A DNA stretch of 64,000 nt from Saprospiraceae bacterium. GTDB lineage: Bacteria; Bacteroidota; Bacteroidia; Chitinophagales; Saprospiraceae. Both the position numbers and the translations under genes were made by a program. The stretch covers positions 62,001 through 126,000 of the forward strand of contig JAWKLJ010000003.1 of the NCBI GenBank assembly GCA_041392805.1, written 5' to 3'. The notes beneath the pieces are model-generated. The model saw only the letters and a program-made list of their open reading frames with translations. It was not told the origin of the DNA and made no database searches. The first letter of the stretch is position 1; each line of letters opens with the position of its first letter. Below are positions 16,985 through 28,100 of this stretch, piece by piece.

Positions 16985-18052
16985 GTTGCTTTTCCGCCTT
17001 TGGTGGGAAAGGGTGGAGCCAAAACCGCCGCCTGACGAATCTTCGACTGATTTTTAACGCCAAACCTGCTACTGGTGTAGTCCTTTATCGCAACCTCGTG
17101 TTATTCCTATTATTTTTCTTCAGTCATGAACAATTCGGCCAGGATAGCTTCTACTTTTCTTTGTCTTGACACAAAGAAAAGTAGCAAAAGAAAAGTCAGT
17201 CAAGGCTGTATGTGGTTTTTAACGCTAACGTGAGGTTTGCGTACTTATGGTCTTTTATAGGCTAAGGTGACAGGGTTTTACGAGGATGCTTGGCTGTAAA
17301 GGTTGCTTTTCCACCTTTTTGCGGAAAAAGGTGGAGCCAAAACCGCCGCCTGACGCATATTCAGCTAAAACAGTCTTCCACTACGTTGCACAAAAAGAAA
17401 CTCGCTATTGGGTTTGGGTGACTACTCGAATATTGTTGATTGTCAATTGTTTATAGCCGATTTTGGTTGCTTCGAAGCTCAAACAGTTTTTTGTGCGTGC
17501 ACTCGCTCTTTGGTCCACTGGACCAAGCCATCCCAGTCTTCGTTACAGACTGTTTTTTAACACTGAATCTGCTAATGGCGGAGTCCTTCATCGCTAAACC
17601 CCATAATGCCGCTTTTGCCTGGTTAGGCTCCGATCATATACGGCCATCTCAGCAAAGCAGGCAGCGGTAAATAGGGGAATTGCATTTACTCGACATGCAG
17701 ATACTGAAATATTTAGAAAAAAACTTAACGCCGAATCTGCTAAGGGTGGAGTCTTTCCCGCTGGTTTTGGTTTGGCTTGGTTGTAAAGTTGCTTTTCCGC
17801 CTTTTGCGGGAAAAGGTGATTATCAGAGGTGAAGCCGAGGGATCATTGTGGTTGACGAATATTAGTTATGGGATTGGAGAAAAAATAAGGGAGGCCAATA
17901 GGGTAGGGGGCTTTGGAATTGTCGGTTGGGAAACCGACAATGGCAGGCTTGGACGGAAACCGACAATAGCGGCAGTGCTAACATACGAAAACCAGACTAG
18001 TCATAAGGATAATATAGTCAGATAACGCCGAAAAAGCAAAACATAAAAAATA
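16985..18052. repeat. gene-free block of alpha and beta hairpin repeats
   Basis: The block holds a partial alpha copy (about 17000-17100), a beta head (near 17150-17222) that passes directly into another alpha copy (about 17250-17690), and an alpha remnant (about 17763-17830). The short open frames here repeat those at 3.7-5 kb. From 17850 to 18050 I see only CCGACAATGGCAGG / CCGACAATAGCGGC direct repeats and no gene. Confidence 0.75.
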
Positions 18053-18433
18053 TTACAATATTTTATCTGCAGGATAAGACTCCACATACAGCACCGTATC
18101 ACCATTTGGTTTGGTTCTGATCTCCACCTTAACCAGGAACTGATTGTAATTTGAAAAATGCAGCTGTTTTCTTAGCGTAAGGGAATTCAAGAGCTTCCGG
18201 CCTTCCTTGCTTTCTTTAGTCATCTGTCGTAAAATTGCTTTCATCGTATCGTCATAGGGTAACTTATTTTGATCTGAGACATGATAATTCCAAGCAATCA
18301 TGCCCATTCGAGCCTTAGTCAAAAAACCGTCTTCATCTTCACTTCCGTCAAGTAATGGCTCAATAAACTTGATCAATAAGTTTGAGTAAGATATAAATTT
18401 GTCTTTCATGCAATAGTGTTTTAACAGACTCAT
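18053..18433 (-). CDS. hypothetical protein coupled to a VOC-family gene
   Basis: The 126-aa soluble protein starts with MSLLKHYCMKDKFISYSNLL and has no motif I recognise. Its start overlaps the stop of the VOC gene by four bases, so the two are translationally coupled. An internal ATG (MKDKF...) eight codons in is possible. The mixed alpha/beta composition and the C-terminal strand-like KVEIRTKPNGDTVLYVES suggest a small globular protein. The function is unknown. Confidence 0.65.
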   Translation of the reverse strand: MSLLKHYCMKDKFISYSNLLIKFIEPLLDGSEDEDGFLTKARMGMIAWNYHVSDQNKLPYDDTMKAILRQMTKESKEGRKLLNSLTLRKQLHFSNYNQFLVKVEIRTKPNGDTVLYVESYPADKIL

Positions 18434-18783
18434 ATCATTGGCAAATCCTCTCTAGGGCTTGTGGCCAACCAGAGAACATTAGCATCCAGGTCTTGAAACT
18501 TCATTTCGTAGCCCCAATCATAGTTCAGGGGTTCCTGATACACACGGACCCCTTTACGCTTAAATTCCTCGAACAAGGTAGCATCTTGCAGTCCGATCCA
18601 GACCCAGCCAGGAGCAGATGCATTAGTCAGTTCACTGAGCATGATGCTACAACCATCCCGTGAAACGGATCCAACAGCAGCACCCTTCCAATCCACTTTG
18701 AATCCTAGCACATCGACATAATAGTTGATGCTATCTTTCAAATTCCTTACCGGTAAGACAGGTATTGTATTTTCCACTTTCAT
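18430..18783 (-). CDS. VOC (glyoxalase/bleomycin-resistance fold) protein
   Basis: From MKVENTIPVLPVRNLKDSIN the 117-aa product has one full VOC unit: the beta-alpha-beta start IPVLPVRNLKDSINYYVDVL, GFKVDW, the strand CSIMLSEL, WVWIGLQD, the helix LFEEFKRKGVRV, and the final strands WGYEMKFQDLDANVLWLA. Members act as dioxygenases, glyoxalases or drug-binding resistance proteins; the metal-ligand pattern does not allow a choice. Three further in-frame ATGs lie up to 15 bases upstream. It is followed by a coupled hypothetical gene. Confidence 0.85.
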   Translation of the reverse strand: MKVENTIPVLPVRNLKDSINYYVDVLGFKVDWKGAAVGSVSRDGCSIMLSELTNASAPGWVWIGLQDATLFEEFKRKGVRVYQEPLNYDWGYEMKFQDLDANVLWLATSPREDLPMI

Positions 18784-18854
18784 CATCATATGCCTCAAAG
18801 TTAAAAGTTACACTTTTATCGGTTTCAGTTTATGTATAAAAACGTCAGGTTTGC

Positions 18855-19240
18855 GTACTTGTGGTCTTTTATAGGCTAGGGTGACAGGGTTTTACCAGGA
18901 TGCTTGGCTGTAAAGTTTGCTTTTCCACCTTTTCACGGGAAAAGGTGGAGCCAAAACCGCCGCCTGACGCAGATTCAGCCTTCGGACGACGAAGTCTCCT
19001 TAGATTGTCCTTCGGCAGACGAAGTCGGCTAAAACAGTCTTCCACTACGTTGCACAAAAAGAAACTCGCCATTGGGTTTAGGTGACTACTCGAATATTTT
19101 TGATTGTCAATTATTTATAGCTAATTCTGGTTACTTCGAAGCTCAAACAGTTTTTTGTGCGGGCTCTTCGTTTCAGACTGTTTTTTAACGCCGAATCTGC
19201 TAATGGCGGACTCCTTCATGGCAAACCTCACGTTATAAAA
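18855..19240. repeat. type-alpha hairpin repeat
   Basis: A full alpha copy: TAGGGTGACAGGGTTTTACC, head hairpin CCACCTTTT / AAAAGGTGG (near 18926-18948), AAACTCGCCATTGGG, GCTCAAACAGTTTTTTGTGC and GAATCTGCTAATGGCGG. It contains an extra duplicated CCTTCGG(A/C)(A/G)GACGAAGTC unit. Confidence 0.75.
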
Positions 19241-19830
19241 ATAAAATAAAGGACGGAGAACTGATGGGAGAATTAAACAAGAATACCTGAATCATCGCAG
19301 CAGAACCTATGCAACAGCTACGATTTTTATCGTATTTCAGGAAGCCCGAAAGAAAATTTTTTCTATGAAAATTCAACACATCTACCTTGTCAACCTGTCA
19401 ACCAGGCCTGCAAACAGTGTAAAAAAGAATATAATTTATTTATTATCAGCTACTTATGTCGGTTGACAGTTGTCAACTTTTAGTCAACTTTCAGTCAACC
19501 ACTGTCAACTTCGGTTGACCGCACCAACCACCGTCAACCAGCATTTCAACCACTTAATATATTGATTAATAAACAATTACAATCAAAGTTGACATGGTTG
19601 ACACAGTTGACACAAATATGCGGTCCATGAGATTTTTTAGAAAAAAAACAACTGGCAGACTTTGTTGATTCTCGTAATTGAGCTGTTATAAACGAGCAAC
19701 CCTAAGAATTTAAAAAAATAAAAATTCATTAAACTTAAAATTTGTGACATGAAAAAAAGTACTAGGAGCTCCAAAAGCCAAACAAAATAAAGGGCGAACC
19801 TTTTTTCTCTGATATCTAGTGCCGCAAGCT
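19241..19830. repeat. GTTGAC/GTCAAC word array
   Basis: No gene. Twelve GTCAAC or GTTGAC words in both orientations fall between 19389 and 19612, often as TGTCAAC or GTTGACA. The rest of the region is AT-rich without a recognised feature. The layout resembles the GTATCA array at 55.8-57.0 kb. Confidence 0.65.
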
Positions 19831-20400
19831 CTAGTCAAATGAGCAATGGCTTAAAATCATCTTCCCCAATTTTTCCAAATCTTGCATTAATGCATTAAAA
19901 TCTTGTTGCCTTTCCAAGAAGGCCTTCTTTGCCTTTAGGAAGTCGGAGGGTGCCATTTCTAAGTTTTCATACTGCTGCGTATCAATCTCGAACAACTGTG
20001 TATCGATATCGAGGATTTCCTTTCGGGCAGTGATTTCCTGTTGCAGGGCCTCGTATTCAAACAATAATTCTTCGAGTTTGGCTTTTGTTTTTTGAGCTTC
20101 GAGGCGATTGGTTTCGACGATGGCCTGGCGTTTGGCGGCGAGGGTTTGCTGGTCTTTTTTGGCGCGATAGAGTAGGGTAGAGGATAGGGAAATAGTTGGT
20201 CGGGGTTTTCCGTCGAGGGTGTAGGTCATACCAAGAGTGGGGAGGTATTTGAGCCATTCGCCTTTTTTGGTGGTTTGGAATTCCAGGAGTTGGGTGGTGG
20301 TTTGGGTTTGGTAGAAGGAGTCGATGGTGTTTAGTAATGTTGTTTTGGATGGGAGGGTGTCGGTTGGGAATAGGGAGAGGATTAGGATTAGGGTTTTCAT
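19831..20400 (-). CDS. exported coiled-coil protein, TolC-like in character
   Basis: The start is set at ATG 20400 (MKTLILILSLFPTDTLPSKT), where a signal-like hydrophobic segment begins; the upstream frame lies in a gamma hairpin repeat. The 189-aa product has one strand-like part (YLPTLGMTYTLDGKPRPTIS) and then a long coiled coil from about 75 to 185. The order resembles part of an outer-membrane efflux protein, but the length is less than half of one. I do not assign a function. A gamma repeat ends about 50 bases upstream of the start, as for two other exported or membrane proteins here. A 24-base piece of this gene recurs at about 50483. Confidence 0.6.
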   Translation of the reverse strand: MKTLILILSLFPTDTLPSKTTLLNTIDSFYQTQTTTQLLEFQTTKKGEWLKYLPTLGMTYTLDGKPRPTISLSSTLLYRAKKDQQTLAAKRQAIVETNRLEAQKTKAKLEELLFEYEALQQEITARKEILDIDTQLFEIDTQQYENLEMAPSDFLKAKKAFLERQQDFNALMQDLEKLGKMILSHCSFD

Positions 20401-20447
20401 TTGGTTTGGTTTTGAAGGTGAAATGCTTTGGGTTGCAATTAGTACTT

Positions 20448-20663
20448 GCCCTTTTTTCTTGATAAAAAAGGGCGAAAAAATCAAGGCTGTATTCATTTTT
20501 TAACGCTGCGAAAGCGCCGAAAATCCTAAACAGAATAAACTCGCATTTGGGGTTTTGGCCTTGCTCATAGTGTTTTGATTATGTAGTTTTCGTATTTCAG
20601 GTTTGGTGTTTGGTTTGCTCAAACAGTATTCTGTTTTTAACGGATTTTCGGTGCTTTCTCCGC
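20448..20663. repeat. type-gamma bipartite hairpin repeat 1
   Basis: Head hairpin GCCCTTTTTT (20448-20457) with AAAAAAGGGC (20464-20473); GGCTGTATTCAT and TAACGC linker; stem GCGAAAGCGCCGAAAATCC (20508-20526) opposite GGATTTTCGGTGCTTTC (20642-20658), with ACTCGC and TTGCTCAAACAG bordering the loop. Confidence 0.8.
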
Positions 20664-22117
20664 TAAAATGAATAATGCCGGTCCCCTGCTTGGTTCCATC
20701 GGACGGTCTCCGTTTTCTTGACGCAAAAGCTACAATGCCGAGAGGGCTGCGGGGGAATGACAGCTTGGTTTTTGTTTTTTTTGGGATGGAGAGGATTAGG
20801 GTTTTCATTTGGTTTGGTTTTGGTTGAAGTTTTATTCTTTTCTTTTTGGGTGCCAAAAAGAAACAAAAAGCACCGGCTGTGGATATTTTGCTAAAAATTG
20901 GGACGGCAGGCCCGCTCGATACCCAAGCGTTCACTGAATCTGATTGGTGATGGGGGAATATGCTTTTGATTTTTTCGGGTATTGAAGGGTTTTTTCTTTC
21001 TCTTGTGGTTCACTCGTGGGTCTCTCTTTAGGCTATTGGGTGGTCCCAATTTTCTTTACGCAAAATCTCCAATGCCGGGGGGCTGCTGGAGGGGATGGCT
21101 GCAGGGGAAGTGGCTGCTGGGTTGTTGCTTTTCTGGGGGATGGAGAGGATTAGGATTAGGGTTTTCATTTGGGTTGGTTTCACTTTTCACTTCATCCTTT
21201 TTGGCGTCAAAAAGGATCAAAAAACGTTGGCTGTATTCATTTCTTAACGCGACGAGGCAACCGAAAATCCTAAACCAAACAAACTCGCCTTTGGGGTGGG
21301 TATTCTACTTGTTTTGTTTGGGTTGGAGGGTTGTTGTTTTTTAGGTTTGGTGTGAGGTTGGCTCATACAGTGTTTTGTTTTTAACGGATTTTCGGGGCCT
21401 TTCTGCTAAAATGAATAATGTTGGTTGGCTGCTTGGTTTCGTCGGATGGTCTCTATATTCTTGGCGCAAAGGCTACAATGCTGGGAGGCTGCTGGGGAAA
21501 TCTGCGGATCAAGTGCAAGAAAGATATTATAAATTTAGCTAAGTACTGATATCAAAGGAATAAATATTTTCAAAAAAACAAAGGAATATTTTTTTAAATT
21601 AATAAAAAGCATATATTTGTAACAAAGTAACGCGTTTTTCCAAACTGATGATCTTTCCAAACAACATAATCGAAAAGATCATTCCCTCAATTTGTTTTTA
21701 TTATTTGCATCAACCGATCTAAGTAACCATCCAATTAGTAAGAAAAGGACTACAGTAAGGTGTGCTAACATTTTTTAAACATGATAAACACATTGTTGGT
21801 ATGTGCGAAGCACGGCTAGGGATCATTTATTTTTATAAATAGATTTTTAGTGTTTGCTAGCATCTTTCTACTATTCGCTAAGCCATAGTAGGTAGTTGAT
21901 ATTTCTGTCAACTAATCTGATTTGCTTATGGCAAAGGTAAGCAGGTAGTAGGATACTCCCTTTCCTTGTTGGAGGGTAGCTTTCTTCTGGTGAAGGCACT
22001 AGGAGGGGCATAAAGTCTTTTATCTACTTGCATACTACTGATGCAGGTGGGAAAGGAGAGGTATGTTTAAAAAGAAGCTAAAATTTGGAAAAGATATTCA
22101 ACCTGAAACCCAGTGTT
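20664..22117. repeat. gene-free region with degraded gamma repeats and gene-start remnants
   Basis: A gamma head near 20840-20880 and a full gamma copy at about 21190-21425 (stem CGAGGCAACCGAAAATCC with GGATTTTCGGGGCC). Two remnants of the gene-start sequence TTAGGGTTTTCATTTGG lie near 20800 and 21160. From 21430 to 22117 there is no gene. A lone -7 box TATATTTG is at 21612-21619 without a clear TTG. The leader of the giant gene fills the rest. Confidence 0.65.
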
Positions 22118-25100
22118 ATGAAAAAAGAAGTTTTATACGTGCTTTTAATTTTGTTGTCTTGCTTTACGACCCTTTCTGGACAAGCGTGGGAGGAGATATA
22201 CTATGAAAACTTTGGGACGGGCTATAGTGGACAACCCTTACCAGCGAATTGGGCAGAAAACATCTTCAACGGTACTACTTTAGGTGCTACCGGAGGAGAA
22301 GACGACCCATGTCGGTCTTCGCTTCTGCGTTTCTATAGTGCCTACCTTGCCTACCAGATGGACCTGTCAGCTACCTATGAGTACTATGCTTCCATGAACC
22401 TAAAGACAGACGACCCGGCAGGAATGGAAATAGCTTTTTACCACAACCCAACAGCGGCCGCAAGCGGAACAGTAATAAATAGCCCAGTAGTTGTTCCGAT
22501 AATAGCATCAAACCAACCCGGACAGGTTGTTTCCTCTGCCATTTTTAATGGCCTAAATGGTACTCATTATTTCATAATAGCCAAAGGGCCTAATGATCCG
22601 AGTGATGGCGATCATAGATTGCGAGTAGATGATTTCAGGCTTTACAGGCGTCCAGTAGGAGGAATCAATGCACCTCCTAGTGTTAGTATAACCGCCCCCG
22701 CCGATGGAGCTGCTTATCTGGAAAATGCAGCCATTGCCATCACAGCTACCGCCAGCGACAGCGATGGGAGCATCCAATCCGTCAAATTCTATCATGGCAC
22801 CACGTTGATTAGTGAAGACACTACCGTTCCATATGAAGCTACCTTAGGCAGTGGACTGACAGCCGGTAGCTATACCTTGAAGGCCGAAGCAACAGACGAT
22901 CAAGGCTCGACAGCTGTAGATGAAATCAGCATTACCATAACGGCCAATGCCCCGCCGAGCATTACGATAACCGCCCCCGCCGATGGAGCTGCTTATCTGG
23001 AAAATGCAGCCATTGCCATCACTGCCACGGCCAGCGACAGCGATGGGAGCATCCAATCCGTTAAGTTTTATCAAGGCACCACGTTGATTAGTGAAGACAC
23101 TACCGCTCCATATGAAGCCACCTTAGGCAGCGGCTTGGCAGCAGGGAGCTACACCTTGAAGGCAGAAGCGACGGACAACCAGGATTCAACGGCCGTCGAT
23201 GAAATAAGTATCACCATAACAGCAACCAACCTCCCACCGAGCATCACGATAACCGCCCCCGCCGACGGAGCGACCTATTTGGAAAATACAGCCATTGCCA
23301 TCACTGCCACGGCCAGTGACAGCGATGGTAGCATCCAATCCGTTAAGTTTTATCAAGGCACCACATTAATTAGTGAAGACACTACCGCTCCGTATGAAGC
23401 CGCCCTAGGTAGTGGCTTGGCAGCAGGGAGTTATACCTTGAAGGCAGAAGCGACGGACAACCAGGATTCAACGGCCGTCGATGAAATCAGCATTACCATA
23501 ACGGCCAATGCGCTGCCGAGCATCACGATAACCGCCCCCGCCGACGGAGCGACCTATTTGGAAAATACAGCCATTGCCATCACTGCCACGGCCAGTGACA
23601 GCGATGGTAGCATCCAATCCGTTAAGTTTTATCAAGGCACCACATTAATTAGTGAAGACACTACCGCTCCATATGAAGTCACCTTAGCTGGTGGATTAGC
23701 CGTAGGCAGCTATACCTTGAAGGCCGTAGCAACAGACGATGATGGGGACAGTTCAGAAAGCCAAATCAACATCAATGTGCAAGGTGCACCTCCCTCTGAT
23801 TGGGAATTAATTTACTATGAAAACTTTGGGACGGGCTATAGTGGACAACCCTTACCAGTGGATTGGGTAGAAGATACTTTCAATGGCACTACTTTGGGTG
23901 CTACCGGGGGTACAGACGACCCTTGCCGGTCTTCCCTATTACGAATTTATAGTGCCTTCCTTGCCTACAAGATGGACCTGTCAGCTACATATGAGTACTA
24001 TGTTTCCATGAATTTAAAGACAGACGACCCGGCAGGAATGGAAATAGCTTTTTACCACAACCCAACAGCGGCCGCAAGCGGAACAGTAATAAATAGCCCA
24101 GTAGTTGTTCCGATAATAGCATCAAACCAACCTGGACAGGTTGTTTCCTCTTCTATTTTTAATGGTCTAAATGGTACTCATTATTTCATAATAGCCAAAG
24201 GGCCTAATGATCCGAGTGATGGCGATCATAGATTGCGGGTAGACGACTTCAAGCTATACAGGCGTCCAGTAGGAGGAACTAATACGCCTCCAACTGTTAA
24301 TATAACCGCCCCCGCCGATGGTGCCAGCTATCTGGAAAATGAAGCCATTACCATCACAGCTACCGCCAGCGATAGCGATGGCAGCCTCCAATCCGTTAAA
24401 TTTTATCATGGCGCCACCTTAATTAGTGAAGACACTAGCGCTCCATATGAAGCTACTTTAGGCAGCGGCTTGGCAGCAGGGAGCTACACCTTGAAGGCAG
24501 AAGCGACGGACAACCAGGATTCAACGGCCGTCGATGAAATAAGTATCACTATAACAGTAACCAACCTCCCACCGGCCATCACGATAACAGCCCCAGCCGA
24601 CGGTGCGAGCTATTTGGAAAATGAAGCCATCACCATCACCGCAACAGCCAGTGATAGCGATGGTAGTATTCAATCCGTTAAATTCTTAACCGATGCGAGC
24701 TTAATTAGTGAAGACTTCAGTGCCCCTTATCAAGCCACCATCAGCGGTGGTCTGGCAGTTGGGATTTACAACTTAAAAGCCATTGCCACAGATGATGATG
24801 GAGATACTAATGAATCACAAATTACTATTACGGTAGAAGCATCCAATACGGCACCTTTAATCACCATTAATACCCCGAGTAATGGTGCCATTTTTGAAGA
24901 AGGAGATCCTATCAGTTTCCAAGCCGTCGCTTCCGATGCAGATGGCGTAATACAACAAATAGATCTTTATGAAGGAGCCAATCTACTTTATAGTGTCAAC
25001 CCAACTAGCGCACCCTACGCAGCCAGTTATGTCCTAAATGGATTGTTAGCGGGTAGCTACAACCTAAAAGCAGTAGCGATAGACGATGATGGGTTAATTG

Positions 25101-28100
25101 CAGAGAAAACCCATACAATAGCAGTAGGGCCAATCAATCCACCCCTACAATTCCAACAAATCCCAACTACTTCATTAGGAAAAGGCGACCTCGTCTTTAT
25201 CGGCTTTGACAATGACATTGACAATGACAAAGACCGAATTATAGTCACGAATCTAGTCGATATACTACCAGGGACCCGTTTTATGATCACCAATGCCAAC
25301 TACTGTGAAGTCGATAACCGATGGCGAAGCCTAGATAGTCTAGACGGCTACATCCCAATACAAAGCATTCGGTACGAAGGAGCAGAAACCTTACCCATAG
25401 GCAGTGTGATATGTTTTGACATTCCCGCCCAGGGAGATTATTTGATCAGCGATTTTATGATAAATGGCAGCAGCACCGATGCTTTCATCGTACAAAACAT
25501 AGGGCAGCGGGCCATCCCGGACATCAACCTTAGAAAAGATAGCACGAGCGGCCACCTATTCTTGCTACAAGGAGGCAACTGGCGCTTTGACATTGATTCC
25601 GGTACTTACACCGGCCGAATGGTTGCCCCACCCATTCGCTACGGCAGCAATTGGGATGACAGTGATTGCAGCACCGGATCTCAACTCCCAGGTGCTTCCG
25701 AATGCATTGCAGGGCCTAATTTTCCTACCATTGGAGGAAGCGTATACGCCTATTTTGACTGTAGCCAGTATGGTAGTCAATACTCCCCATTTGCCTTTCT
25801 AAAAGAGGCCATCGACCCAAGTAAATGGGATATTCAGTCAGGCACAGACACGCTAGATTTAGCCGAAACTGCCTGTGGCATAGATTGTGCCATTATACAA
25901 GACAGCATCTACTGGGTTTTTGCCCCAGACACCTTAATCCTTGACTGTGTCGAGAGCTACCAAGACAGCATTCTGCAATGGCTAGCCAATAACGGTAACG
26001 CCACAGCCAGCAGCAGCTGTCAAGAAGAAGTGAGCATCACCTACCATTACCCGGATCTAAACCCAGCTATCTGCTTAGCAGGCGGGCAACCCATCACCTT
26101 TATCGCCACTGACAGCTGTGGCGGTCGCATCAGTGCGCAAGGCGTAATACAAGTCAATATGTCAAGTCCGCTCAGTTTTGAACAAACAGCTCAAGATACG
26201 ACCATTCAATGCGATGATCCAGCAGGTATTCTCAATGTATTAGAAAATTGGATAGCCCAAAGAGGCGGTGCGACGGTCAGTAGCAATTGTCTGGTAGACT
26301 GGTCAGTAGCCCTCCAGCAAAGCAGTAGTCCCTGCGGCCTAATCGACAGTGTGTTGGCCACCTTTCATGCCATTTCCATCTGCGGAGACACCATTAGCAC
26401 CAGCGCAGTATTTGAAGTAGAAGACAATATTGCCCCCATCTTTAGCACACTACCACGAGATACGATTATCAGTTGCAATGACCTACAATTTACCAAACAA
26501 CTGGATCAATGGCTAAAAAGTGCAGGCCATGCCACCATCAGTGACAACTGCACTTTTAGCAGCCTTTTAGAGATAAGTCACGACTTTGGCGCCTTTGACG
26601 GGCAGTGTGGGAGCAATCTAGTTACCTTCACCCTATCCGACCTATGCGGGAACACCAGCACAGCCACAGCCACCATTACCATAGAAGACACCGCCGCACC
26701 AGTGATCACTTCGATACCAATTAGTCACTCCATACTCATCAACGATACCGCCTTTCAAACCAGTATTTACCAATGGCTAGAAGAAGAATTACCATTGCAA
26801 ACCAGTGTCACTGATTTATGTACCATTCATTCAGACAGTCTTATCTGGAATCACGATTATAGCGGCCAACTAGCACCTGGCCAATGCGACAGCACAATCG
26901 TTAACCTGAGCATAGCTGATAAATGCGGAAATACCCTTGACACCAATATCATCATCTATGCAATAGACCCCTATCCGCCCTATTTTGCTACCCGTCCAGA
27001 CACCCTATCCTTAACTTGTGATGATCCTTTCTTCGAAACCAATTTGCAAACATGGAAAAGCAATACGGGAAACGCCACGGTCACTGACGTGGTGCCCAGT
27101 GGATGGACCATCAGTCACACAGCAATAGATAGTGTAAAACAAAGATGTGGTTACTACCGCGTACAATTCACGGTGACAGACGGCTGTGGCAATAGCAGTA
27201 GCAGTATCGGTATCGTGCAAGTTACAGATGACACCCCGCCCTATTTTACCGGAGGCGGAATTAAGCCCCTCTACCTTCCCTATGGAGGGACCAACAATTT
27301 AGCGACCATAAATGAGTGGCTGACGGGGGATCAGGTTTTAAGGGCTCAAGATGATTGTACCAATGAGATAACATGGCAAACCAGTTACATCATTGTTCCA
27401 GATACCAGCTGCGTAGAAATTCCCGTTGTATTTTTCATCAATGATGGCTGTCATACGGTCACTGATACCTCCTTTATCCATATCTATAACCCAAGTCTAG
27501 ACACCCTTTCCACCGGAGATAACCTACAAATAGCAGCCTGTGAAGAAGGAGGAACAGCCATAGACCAATGGTTGGACAACCAAGCAGGCATAAGCATATT
27601 CACCAATTGTGGAGAAGAAATAAGCTTTGAATCTATAATTGGCAGTGGGGGAGGAGAGAACTGTAGTACCCAAAACGTCACCTTTAGCGGCATCACCCCC
27701 TGGGGAGATACCCTTAAATTTATAAAAGAAATAGAACTACAAGACAATCAGGATCCTTTTTTTAACCCTGCACCGAGCAATTTTACCGTCAATTGTTCAG
27801 ACAGCAATGCAGAACAATTGGTAGCCAACTGGCTAGGCAGCTATGGCCATGCACAAGGAGCAGACGATTGCCCAGGATCATTAAACTGGTATCGTAACTA
27901 CAATGAAATAGCCCTTACATGTGGTAGCACAACAGTCACCTTTACCATCGAAGACGCCTGTGGAAATACAGCACAAGCCAGTGCCACCTTAACCATAGAA
28001 GATAACCAAGCCCCCAGCATTGTGACACCCGCCAGTTCCTTAGACATCTATCTAACACCAAGCGATTTAACAGCAGGGAGTTCAAATGAAAGAATAGAAA

